Source: Isoetes taiwanensis (lineage: Eukaryota; Streptophyta; Lycopodiopsida; Isoetales; Isoetaceae). From it: DNA of 64,000 bases. Below are positions 39,920 through 59,363 of this stretch, piece by piece. The notes under the pieces were generated by a model. That model saw only the letters and a list, made by a program, of their open reading frames with translations, made no database searches and had not been told where the DNA came from. The position numbers were made by a program, and so were the translations under genes. The stretch is from assembly GCA_021234155.1 (NCBI GenBank), contig JAJEKV010000022.1:10508621-10572620 (forward strand). The letters run 5' to 3'. Numbering within the stretch: position 1 is the stretch's first letter; every line of letters starts with the position of its first letter.

Positions 39920-40703
39920 TTTGGTACCATTCTTCAATACAGGAGGACCCTCTAAAGTTTCCCTTTTTTCTTTATTAGGTTCTTGCACAATCTTCTTGAT
40001 CCATTCTTGGTTGCTCCTGCCTTCGTGAGGAGGAGCTCGAGGCCATCTGCAAGACCGCTCTCTTTCATTTTCCTTCTTTCATCCCCTTCTCTAATGCTTC
40101 TTATCTTCTTAATCTATGGCATCATGTGTTAGCAGAGAACAATATCATAGTACGTATGGCTTCAAAATGGTGGAAGCATGCACTCTGCTATTCTTTTGAT
40201 CTTCTTGGTAAAATGGAACGCGTGATCAAGCATGTGACCTACAAAATGTTTACGCGACATTCCACTTCCAACACGTGTTGAAGTCCCCCGTGCACCTCCA
40301 TAGAGTCAAGTACTCACACTAGTCTCTACCTCCAACCCGCTGCCCTGTACCCACCCCATGCTCACATTACACCACACCGACACCCCAACAGATCACCAGC
40401 CCCCTCCCCTCACCGCCCCCACTCCAGCCACACAACCAAATCATCTGAGCCCTCTCCTGAGCCACCACATCCCCTAGCCCTGCCATCCAATGGGCACATC
40501 ATTATTCACCAGGTTAACATCTATTTTTCAGCTTATGGTCATTTTGAGCTTCATGATTTCGCAATATTGCTTTGTTGCAGTTTGGGTTTGGCCAAGTATA
40601 TTTGAGGGATTTGGTCGCTTGTAAGCAAGATAAGATAGAGTTTATACCTTCAAGATTGACGGTTTTTATAGTGTTCCAATTGTTATGAAATTTGCCTTGT
40701 TTT

Positions 40704-40981
40704 CAGTTCATTCACATAGGGTTTGGATCTTATGACAATGGCTTTCATATCCATGCTTGCTTATCTATTCAGGTGGTAGATGAAAAGTTTCTGATTTGGC
40801 CAATTTTCTCTGAAGTGATTTGTTCCTTCCAGGTAAAGGACACTTGAGAGTTATTATTTTGTTCTGATATATGATAATAATCTATGGTCGCTTCCAGCTC
40901 ATTCAAATAGGGGATCTTATGGAACGTTGTGTTGGAAGCTCAAAATTGTTTCAATATCCATGTTTTCTTATCTATGCAGGT
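40704..40981 (+). repeat. Diverged tandem duplication, about 190-200 base period
   Basis: Unit one (40,704-40,773) begins CAGTTCATTCACATAGGG and ends TTATCTATTCAGGT; unit two (40,895-40,981) begins CAGCTCATTCAAATAGGG and ends CTTATCTATGCAGGT. Both contain ATCTTATG and TATCCATG in the same order. The unit ends look like intron acceptor/donor junctions (CAG|GT), but no coding frame joins them. Confidence 0.65.
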
Positions 40982-42150
40982 CATTGTCCCTTCTTTGGAG
41001 TAGGGTACATAAAAATGTAATTGGTTCATTTATAAGGATTTCATGATAGTAGATGTTTTCCTTTCTAAAAAAGGAAACAAACAAATGTTGGTAGTTTGCA
41101 CTGTAACTTAATTTGCATATGGTGGTATTTAGAGTTATGAAAATAGTTTTTGTTCAACCTCCCTTTATGGTTTGAGAATATTCTCATTGAATGTTTTGGA
41201 TTAAATGAATTTATTTTGTAGTTTCTAATTCTAATTTTTGTTATTGCTTCTATTGATCTGGAGACCAATTGGGGTGATATAACAATGCGTGCAGAATGCT
41301 GATGTTAGCCATTATTGGACTATTTTAACAAGTGTATTATGCTATTATCAGAATCTTCCATCTCGCTATACAACTTCAGCAAATTCTATAAATACGTCCT
41401 GGAATCTAACACAATTTTGTTGGTTCCTTTAATGACCTTGGACGTATTACAATGGTAACATGGAACTTGAAGTCATCGTATGACTAATGACTTTAAAGGT
41501 GCTACAGCTTGAGGTTAATTGCGTCGTAAGTAGGGACAATTTGGTAATGATCCTAAATTTCAAGATTATTGCAGGCCTGCCTGTTATGTTGATGACCATT
41601 ATCTCCCCAACGTGTTGACAAAGAATTCAGTAACTTACTAGCTTATAAGAATCGACAGCAGTAGATTGGTCAACATCACCAAATTATAAATAACCACCCA
41701 TAGTCTCCTTATTATTAATAGATGTCTTTAATTTATGCCCACCACATCCATAAGGTCAAGTGGTTTGTTGGAACCTATTCACAACTTTGAAAGTTTGGCA
41801 ACTCGATTTTTACTAACGTTCTTTGAATAATTCTCCACAATTCTGGGTAAATGCATTATAATAATATCTATTGTTTTGCATCTTACACAGTATTTATCAA
41901 CCTCTGATAGTACAATCTTTGATGCTGTCGTGTATTCTTTTTGAGTCAAAATAATTTGGTTTTTAAAGTTTGTAATACTGTTATCCACCATCATCCAAGA
42001 AAAGCAGATAGTTTTGACATTCAACAAGTTGTAGTGCAATTCTACATGCATCCCCACCTATGTCTTCATTGATACAAATGCAGATGTGCAAACGTTGACG
42101 ACATGTACTGCCAATTACACACGATATAATTTTCCACTACTACACTTTAT

Positions 42151-42236
42151 TTGCAATTTTATTACATCAATGCACTTTTAGAAGCCACTACTGTAGTGCA
42201 ATCGCAATTTTTACATCAGTGCATTTTTACGAAGCC
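42151..42236 (+). repeat. Short tandem duplication, about 51 base period
   Basis: TTGCAATTTTATTACATCAA..GCAC..AGAAGCC at 42,151-42,186 is repeated as TCGCAATTTTTACATCAG..GCAT..CGAAGCC at 42,202-42,236 with a few changes. Confidence 0.7.
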
Positions 42237-44399
42237 AAAATCGTATGAATAGATAAGAAACCATCTTATGGTCACAAGCAATGAAATTGTCTAACACGAT
42301 GCACTTCATCTACCCATCTCATTTTAAAAACACAATCTATTATATTCCACATACACATTTCATTCCATTCGTCTATTCCATTCTACTTCTTTAGACCTAT
42401 GCAATTCATTACATCTATCTAACACCCATTACTAATGCCCCATTTTAGCTAGAACTTAAAGAAGTTTATCAAGGTATAGGATTGCACACATGTATATACT
42501 ATTGTCCAAGAAGCTCATGCACTTCCATAGAAGGAGAAGAAGGAGCAATTTCTTTTATAGGAGGAGTATATAGTAACTTTATTAAGAAGTCAAAAGTCCT
42601 GATGCTAAATCCTATTACTACACTATCATCATCTTTCTTCTACAAAAACGATGTTTGAGATCAACCTATCCTGGTTAGCAACCTCTCATTGCCAAGTGGC
42701 ATCTCTGCAATGACACTATTAATGTTCATCTTGCAACCATTTTGTGTTCAACACCCTCTAAAGTGGACTAGACAACTCACAACAAAGATTTACTAATTCC
42801 ATTCTAAAGGGTGCCGCATCATTGCCTGTTTATGTCTAATGTGACCAAGCAAACCATTCTATCCCAAAATGGCCAAACCAAAGCCGAGCTTGAAATCTAA
42901 TAAAATTTTCGCATCCCACAGACAAGTCCAAATATCGAGAAACCACGCACTGTTTCGAAACCCCAAAATCGCAAGAGCTTGAAATGCTAAAGAGCCTAAA
43001 CTCGGCATCTTTTGGACTACCTGTTTCTGAAAGTCGGGCTATTAAGAATGGATTTGAAGCTTGGAAATCAAGCATAAGGCCGGATTTGAAGCTCCAAATC
43101 AAGCATATACGACTTTCCTTGACATTGTGGAGGAATAGGTCGGCTCGCCACCACCGCCTCACCACTAACGCAACCTATTCCCCGGCCCATAACGAATGAC
43201 TCCATCTCCCTTATGTTATATGGAACGGAGAGCATTCGTTTAATGGGAGCCGGCTACTCCTCTAATGTACCCGGCCACGCCTCGAGGTAGCCATCCCCAT
43301 CTCTAAGACAAGAATGCTCGACTTGTTTCTACTCCACGACGGCAACCTAAATACACCGAATGTTGTAACTCAAGAATCCATCAATCTATTTCCATTCTTC
43401 GACAGAAATACGCCACATGCAACCCAACTACTGATCATTAAGTTCCCAAATGTTGTTTGGGTAAAATACCCAAGATTTGCCAAGGTTTTTGCATTACGTA
43501 TTCAGAAATTCACTTTGTTACAAATCCGACGCCGTTAGTAAATGGTTCTCTTCTTGCAAAGGGTCGATAGGTTTTGTTTGGAAGTTGTGCCTTAAAGGGT
43601 AAAGCGGTATGATATCAAGGTCCGCTGCGGAGCGATGGATCGTGAGCGTATGAGTTTCTACCATGTACCCTTGCGAAGGCCGCTGGGCTTAGTGTTTCAG
43701 CTGGTCGCTGGCCATAACCCATCAAGTGAGTTAATATATGCTACATATCTAACAGTAGATCCGCACCGCAAATGTGAGTTAACTGGCATGTACCATGCAA
43801 AATCCGATAGGGCACAAAGAAGAAACAAACAAGAAACAAAACCCATATGGTGTTTCTTCCATCATAAACAAGAAGGTCCGATAGTTGTCCGAGTATGGAT
43901 TTTGTGTGGCAAAGGAGCCTCCGACCATTGCTCCATTAAGTCTTTTTCCTGCTTCAGCCCTTCAGCCTAGATGCTCTTTGGAGGCATGCCAAAATTTCGC
44001 AAATGATTCCGCGAATGCGCTTTATTTGGCTTAATGTTATGCCCAAGGTTTCGTTCCTGGGGCTTTTCCGAATCATTTTCGGCAGGTGTCCAAATCCCCA
44101 TGCCTCTTCATGTTTTTGGAGTAGTGACACCGACGCCTTTCCATGCTTGATATTAAGATGTGTTGCTGAAATCGGTGCGGTATGCACTTGGTTGACTCGC
44201 TGACACGGATGGAATACGTTGTAGTGCACCTTAGATGATGGGAAAATAGCTGACCCCATCTTGACTTGCAAGGGACGGCCACATTTTGTGCATTGGGAAT
44301 ATGACATGAAATATTCACATAATCAATGGTCAGGATTGAGCGATTATAGGATTGAGCGATCCACTTTCCTTGACGTAGGTAATGTGAGTTACATTTAAC

Positions 44400-44509
44400 A
44401 TTCAACTACTTATCCACGGCACACTTTTACTAGTAGTAAAAACCCTTCAAAACCCTCTTGGTAGAGATATTTATTTTAAGCCCCTGCTCCGCAATCGCTT
44501 TGCCGCGCT
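44400..44509 (+). promoter_or_regulatory. SMC5 proximal promoter and 5' leader
   Basis: This is the sequence directly ahead of the SMC5 start codon. It is AT-rich to about 44,480, with a possible TATA-like ATATTTATTTT at about 44,467-44,477, then turns GC-richer before the ATG. A AAAACCCT motif, resembling the telo-box of plant cell-cycle and replication genes, occurs near 44,447. The assignment rests on position; no transcript start can be read from sequence alone. Confidence 0.4.
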
Positions 44510-53573
<9,064 letters not shown>

Positions 53574-54228
53574 ATGTTCTGAAGCCCGTCTAACCACGTC
53601 ATGTATCTGGTATTGAATTATGAAGATATAATTTACATACCCGTGCGCCCAATTTATATGTTATACATATAGCATGTATAGGATATGCACACTCGTATCT
53701 GTCTGGTATGTGGAAGAAGCTTCTCTTCGACAATGCATGTTGGTCGTGTATTGGCAAATTTCAAAAGAAGAAAGGAGGCAAAGACTGGATATCAACGGCT
53801 TGAATCTTATATTCAGGCAATTGAAATTTAGCGTCAGACCTTTTGCTAACAAAATTTCACTAAAAGCCTTGGCTTTGAAGCCTCTATTTCTGTCTGGTGC
53901 CACCTCTTGGCATTTGATCGTGTCAGCAGGAAAGACCCCATGTAACTGTAACTCCCCCTTCATTTTTCCTCGCCCAATTTTTGTTTTTTTTTGTTTTGTT
54001 TTTGTTTTTTTTTTCACTTAAAAAAAAAATATTAGATGAGGTGGAGATAGATCCCCAAATCTCATCTTTATCATCATCGGATAATGTGGGCATATGTTGA
54101 TCATGTATATAATCTATTCTTAATCTCTTAAAGTAGTCCTTTGGAAGTAGCAAGAATGTTGGTGGCACAAGCTTTTCTTAATTAGCCTGCAGAATAATGC
54201 TCGTAATATGGTGTAGATAATGCCTTGG
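53574..54228 (+). other. SMC5 3' flank, no gene
   Basis: Probably the 3' untranslated region followed by spacer. It contains T-rich runs at about 53,984-54,016 and an A-run just after (54,021-54,029). No clear polyadenylation site could be chosen, and the overlapping reading frames in this stretch look like composition effects. Confidence 0.5.
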
Positions 54229-54383
54229 CCCGAGGGGTTATCGGAAAAAAAAAATTCGAGGGCCATGTGGCCATGGCCAAAATGGGGACGGCCCTGGCCT
54301 GAGGGGGTTACTGGAAAAGAAAAATTCGAGAGCCATGTGGCCATGGCCAAAATGGCGTCACATGGCCCTAATTTTTTCCAAGA
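54229..54383 (+). repeat. Two-unit tandem repeat with a GGCCATGGCC palindrome
   Basis: Two units of about 75 bases, each running from a GAGGGGTTA-like start through a GAAAAA..ATTCGAG stretch to CCATGTGGCCATGGCC and AAAATGG. The first unit has GGCCATGTGGCCATGGCC at 54,261-54,278; the second repeats it at about 54,331-54,347 with GA for GG. A third partial arm in inverted sense (CACATGGCCCTAATTTTTTCC) closes the block at about 54,359-54,379, so the end could fold back on the units. Function unknown. Confidence 0.8.
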
Positions 54384-55507
54384 ATTTCTCAAGCTAGCGT
54401 TATCGCCTTAACGTTCGGTGGTTTCTACCGAGGAAGCAAATGCTTAAAGGACCGCTATTGCCACTGCAGATAGAATCGCCTGTTTTTGAACCAAGATCGA
54501 GAAATTTGGGACAATGCATTGTTATTAGCTGGTAATAGCTGTCAAATCAACGGTTCAGATTAAATTTGACCGTGTAAACTTGAGAACCAGGGCGTTAAGG
54601 AACGCTAGTTTTCCAAGTTTTTACTATTGTTTAGAAAGTAACCCATTCTTATGTGGGATGAACATTGTCACAAAAGATAAAACAATGTTTAATCGTCTTA
54701 GGTAAGAAGTAGCACACAGGGGTAGAATGGGCTGGCTTGTGGCTTTAATGAGTGGACCTTCACATCTACTCTGATCGAGTGATGAACATTTTGCCAAAGA
54801 AGCATCGAATCTTAAGGATGATGCTTTTATCCTAAATGCAGTTTCAAATACAATGGAAATGCTTCTCCTGCAAATGGCAAGGGGAGGAACCTGTACCAAG
54901 TCCTTACCCCATGAAATGTTTGTATTAGTTTTCCAAATCCGCTCCTTTGCATGGTTAGGTATAAGAGGAATATTGCATTACTTTTTCGATTCTCTTCCTT
55001 TGCATGGTTAGTTATAAAGAAGGTTTTATCTGCGATGATTTTCCATAGGCAAATGATATTTTTCTCGCATTGTAGCACCACACATCAAGCATGAAAACAT
55101 TAACAACCCACCACCTCTTCTAGTGTTCTAGGGTGCATAGACGCCACAAGCGGGAGACCTTTAAGAGGAAGCCACAAGAAGGAGGAGGAGGTTTGCATGC
55201 AATGCAGCAAGTCAATGGTCACCAAGGGCTTTGCAGTTTGCCAGGCGCTAAATAGGCCGTTCAGAAAGGGACATGCATGCATTAAGGGGATAGAAAAAGA
55301 ACCCAGGGGATAAACAGGACCATTCCACGTGACTGCACATTGCCCAAGAGAACGAGAGGATTTTATTGATCCAAGGGTGAAGATGATGCCATGTATAATA
55401 GTCGAGATTCAACCCTAAATGTTTTACGACCAAGATTTAGTCTTTTCAACTGTATAAATGCTTTGATTTAATGGCTGAGATTCACTCGCATCAAATCTAC
55501 AATCAAA
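54384..55507. other. Gene-free spacer
   Basis: No recognisable gene or element. The only structure is a short duplication: CCTTTGCATGGTTA at 54,944-54,957 recurs at 54,997-55,010, followed by similar GTTATAAAGA and GTATAAGAGG text. The 91-residue minus-strand frame 54,899-54,624 has no known motif. Confidence 0.6.
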
Positions 55508-55858
55508 AGGGGATGGGAGAAACCAAAAAAGGAAAGGTCAAAAGTGGAAGGAAGAAGGGAAAAAAGGAGGGGAAAGGGAAAAGGAGAGGAAAAGAAGGAA
55601 AAAAGAGAAGATAGAAAGGTGGAGGGAAATGTAAAAAGAAAAAAGAGAAAATGGAAACGGGAAGTTAAAACTGGGAACGAAAAGAGGAAGGAAAAAAAGG
55701 AAGGGGAAAATAGTAAAGACGAAAAAGTTGAAAGGGAAAAATGGAAGAAAAAAAGGGAAATGTGATGGAGAAAAAGAAAAGAGAGAAAAAGAGAATTGGA
55801 AAAACGAAGAGGAGAAAAGGGCAATAGGCAAAATGGAAAAAAAGGAAGGGGAAATGAG
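55508..55858 (+). repeat. Polypurine (G/A) tract of about 350 bases
   Basis: The plus strand is almost entirely A and G in irregular GGAAA, GAAAAAG and GGGAAA units, with scattered T and C. It yields Lys/Glu/Arg-rich frames on the plus strand and Phe/Ser/Pro-rich frames on the minus strand, which are by-products of composition. Such tracts can adopt triplex structures; here that is only a possibility. Its noisy mirror is at 25,860-26,170. Confidence 0.9.
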
Positions 55859-56037
55859 TCAAATGCACCCAAATGGAGCAACTGCAGAGCTCTCAAACAT
55901 CCACATCCACTATAGTCAGAAGTTAAACTTACTTCCATAATCTAGTACAACAAATCAATGCAGTTGTAGATATACAATTATAAGGTTTTTTCCAAGGAAG
56001 GCGCTAATGGCGATGCCTAAGTTCTTGCTTTGATCTT

Positions 56038-56278
56038 TTGATCATAGCTGTTGATTCTAATGTCCATTTTGGGCGTGCTGGAGCTCATTGGAAAGCTTGT
56101 TGCATGCTCCTTCCGTTGATATAAGATTTGGGTGTTGATTTGATCGGTTTGGTTCGAAGAAAGGGTCTTATATATCCGGGTCTCTTTGGTGGTAATGTTT
56201 GGCTGTGCCATTGTTTTGGCCATAACTCTCATAAACAGTGTCAGTTTTAGGCGTACTTGAGCTTGTTGGAAAGCTTGG
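56038..56278 (+). repeat. Duplicated motif ending in TTGGAAAGCTTG, about 180 bases apart
   Basis: Blocks 56,038-56,099 and 56,218-56,278 share the pattern CATA..CT....TGTC..TTTTGGGCGT or TTTTAGGCGT, then GAGCT..TTGGAAAGCTTG. This kind of sequence is common in plant retrotransposon internal or LTR regions, but I cannot name an element. Confidence 0.55.
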
Positions 56279-56730
56279 AGTGAGTATCAATATTGCCCAA
56301 GAAATTTGCTAAACTGCAAGTGGATTAGGGTATGAATACTTCAGATCCTTTTAGGGGAGTCGTGATCTAGTCGCAACCTTTCAAAGCGCAATACAGGTAA
56401 TCCATGCATGCAACTGTAGCGGCTCAGAATTCCTCTAGATCAGGCTCTGATGGAAAAGAAAAAATTGCACGTTCAGAAAAGCAATGCAGTTAGTTTCATG
56501 GAGTTTTAGAGGGTAGCCTCTTCCCCAAAGGAGGAGTCAGATATCTTTCTTTTTCTAAGCTGGATGTTCAGTTTGTACGTCTGCAAGAACACAAATGTCG
56601 TAAAAGAGATGTGTCAAAGCTTATGGATATGATCGGACGATGCTTCAATGTGTTGGTGGCAGCAGCTGACTCAGCTAGTGTAGGAGTTTTCATAGCTTGG
56701 TAACCCCCCTCATTGCAATTCACCGTCACT

Positions 56731-57055
56731 CAGTATGGTCTCGTGAATGTATATGCTCATAACAGGTTTCATCAGAGAGCTTCATTATGGGCATCTTTAC
56801 GGTCCAAGATGCTTAGTATTGGCCAAGAGGTCTAGTGGATTCTTGTAGGGGACTTCAGTATGGTCGAAGTGGAAAAGGATCGACTGGGAGCCGCCTTTGT
56901 CTAAATTTGATTATCAGCAATGGCGTCATCTTCTCCATGACTGGTACCTATCGAGCTAGATGGTGAAGGTGCCTTCACTTGCTGCAATGGTCAGATTGGT
57001 AGGGGTCGTGCAAGCTCTTGATTGGATAGGGCTTACTAGAATGTGAATGTAATTT
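56731..57055 (+). mobile_element. LINE endonuclease domain remnant
   Basis: From 56,731 the frame reads QYGLVNVYAHNRFHQRASLW, then after a stop (TAG 56,833-56,835) ILVGDFSMVEVEKDRLG, the GDFN-type motif of the apurinic-type endonuclease of plant L1-like LINEs. A later frame reads GEGAFTCCNGQIGRGRASS and LDRAY (about 56,964-57,030), matching the FTWCN..G..R...LDRA block of the same domain. Stops and frameshifts show that it is dead. The matching reverse transcriptase begins 2.3 kb downstream. Confidence 0.8.
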
Positions 57056-59363
57056 GGCATTTACGAGTATTTTTTCAATTTTGCCTTTCAAACCATATAT
57101 AAAGATACATCCAATTTTGGATTTTTCTTTTTTCCGTAGCTAATTTTTCTGGGTTCTGCCTCACGCAAGGTCGACACGTGTGATTATTCCGAATGTCCAT
57201 TTCTTCGGCTGCAAGCAAGCCCTGAATCTAAATCAACGCGGCTGCAAGCATAGCCCTGAATCTTCGGCTATGGCGGCTCCTGATTTCGGCCGTCGACATC
57301 GACAGGAGTTCTTCTTCTGGCTCAGGAGGAGATCTTCCTTATCATCAGAGCAAGTCTTCCGATTCCGCCGCCTTCTGCTTCTGTTCATGTGCTGAGCTCC
57401 ATTCCGTTCAGGGCTCTGCCGCCTTCTACCATTTTGCGAAGAAACAAAGAAGATATTCAAACCTGCAAATCTTGGCGGATTGACAAATACCATATCCAGT
57501 TCCGGAGCTCTGTGCAATCCGGTCATTGCAAGAATAGGAGGCGCTTGCACAAGCAGCCCAATTCGACATGTAAAACGCCGGAAACGAAATTTTTCCCTGT
57601 TCATATCTGTTCATTTTTCCCGGAAATGAAATATGAACAGGGCCATGACAGCTATGAACAGCTTTAATTTCTATGGCCAATCCGGCTTTCCACAGCTCAA
57701 GAAACGTTTCCCTGAAGCTCCTTCGGTTTGTATCCTTCTGAGGTCCGTGACCCAACACTTGAATCGAGCTTAAAATGCAGGTAAGCAAGCGCAAAACGTA
57801 GAAATCGATCGAAATCGGGCCTGTCCGGGAACACGGTTTTAGAAAACAAGAGGAAAGCTATGGTGATCTTGCTACAGACCTGTAGATAATGAAGCTGTTA
57901 AGTCTATAGTAGCCGGCATAGCTTAACAGAGGAAATTTATTCTTCTGCACTCATCTGCGAAAACCTCCATTCCTTCATTCTTCCCGTTTATTTTATTAGC
58001 AGGTCCGAGACGATTTTTCCAACCACAATATGGTTCTAGCGGACCAAAAAAAAAAGGATCGCTGAAGCCCCAAAACTCTGCTACTGCAGCACTTCGGACT
58101 GCGGGAAGAACTGCTTCGTTGGACTCTGATCGATTGCACTCCTCTTTCTATAGAGGAACGAATTAATTATGTGAACTCAAAATCCCTCGAAATCTCTCGA
58201 AATCTCTGTAGAATATTTTTTTCTTACCAAAGTAATGAAAGGGCACGGGCAAATTTAATTCAGGCATCTTACGACTCACTCACGAGATTTTATTACAAGA
58301 TACAAGATATTCGTATGTTGAAGGAGAGATTCTTCTATAGTTAGAATTTGCAACTCTAACGAGTCATCTCCCATTGTCTATTTGGCTACGGTGGGCGTTA
58401 AACCTCAATCCGTCCATTTAAAACCTCCACCCATCCATCCATCCTTTTTTGCTCTAAACCTCTTGCAATATTTATTCTTTGTAGTGGTGGCCTTGGCGGT
58501 AGCGCAGTACAAGCCGCATTTCGACTGGGTCCGCCAGATTTGGGGAACAGGGGCCCTTCAGTCACCTAACAAGGACACCCTTATTGATATGAATAGGCCC
58601 ACTTGAACATAGTAAACCTTGCAAAAATGAAAATGCAAAAAATGTAAATAAAATGAAACATAAAAATAAAACCCACAGCTATCATGGACCCTACATGAGG
58701 TGACTACAATCGTTCCTTCAGTGGTTGATCTGAGCAGGACACAACACCAAATGTTTACTTGTGTTGTGTATATGTGTTGATGCATGTAATAGCAACTGCG
58801 ATGTCGATGATGATTCTGCATTTCTTAGGTGTAAATCCATTCTAAACCCTAACTTAAGGCCTGAGTTCTTGAATGTAGAAGCAAAGAATCGCAATATTGA
58901 GGACTCCGATTCTAATGCTTATGCATGAGTTGATGCCGAATATCATGGCGTTGAGAAGTGTCGAGAGTGATTCTCGTGATTTCTAAGTCTAAACCTATTT
59001 CCAAACCTAACTTATGCATGAGTTGATGGATGTAGTAGCAACTGTGATGCCTGTGAGTGATTCTACATTTCGTATTCCTGTAAGCGGCTTGAAAATCTTA
59101 GCAGGATTGGCAAGCAAGTATATTATTTCTTGAGCAGGCATGTGCATGCACCATGTCATTCTCGAATGTAAGAAAATGCATCCAATAGCTTTTATAGCGA
59201 AAAAAAGTCTATTAATCTATGTCATAAATAGTATATGCAACTAATGGAAATTCCTCAGGTAAACAATCTTCAATATATCTTCTAAGTGTAAAATCTATCC
59301 TATTGTATTTCCGCAATATCAAATATTATCTATTCCTTCATATTACTGGGCTTCACCTATTAA
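57056..59363. other. Unrecognised DNA between the two LINE blocks
   Basis: No gene identified. Frames near 57,180-57,395 and 57,233-57,604 (minus) are Arg/Phe-rich with no motif. A polyA-like run lies at 58,048-58,057. The segment from roughly 56,640 to 58,110 has no counterpart in the noisy inverted arm, while 58,210-58,820 is mirrored very well at 24,806-25,330. It may be sequence inserted into the LINE or the LINE's own diverged middle part. Confidence 0.5.
58776..59060 (+). repeat. Degenerate repeat with three GTTGATG units
   Basis: GTTGATGCATGTAATAGCAA at 58,776 is echoed by GTTGATGGATGTAGTAGCAA at 59,022, and GCATGAGTTGATG occurs at 58,923 and 59,016. Between them CTAAACC and CCTAACTTA phrases also repeat. 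Spacing is irregular (153 and 93 bases), so this is an eroded minisatellite-like array, not a clean one. Confidence 0.6.

Larger units (their letters stand above)
39920..44399. other. Intergenic DNA upstream of SMC5, no gene recognised
   Basis: About 4.5 kb of AT-rich sequence without a convincing reading frame or known element. The longest frame (43,165-42,836, minus strand, 109 residues) has no motif I recognise and no obvious splice context. A second moderately GC-rich patch (43,540-44,000) gives a 111-residue plus-strand frame, also unrecognised. The stretch 40,300-40,500 is C-rich (many CCCC and CCAC runs). Two diverged tandem duplications are listed separately. Confidence 0.6.

Noticed and set aside
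55468-55938. 156-residue minus-strand frame rich in Phe, Leu and Ser
   Set aside because: Composition by-product of the polypurine tract on the opposite strand; no conserved motif, and several overlapping frames look just the same.
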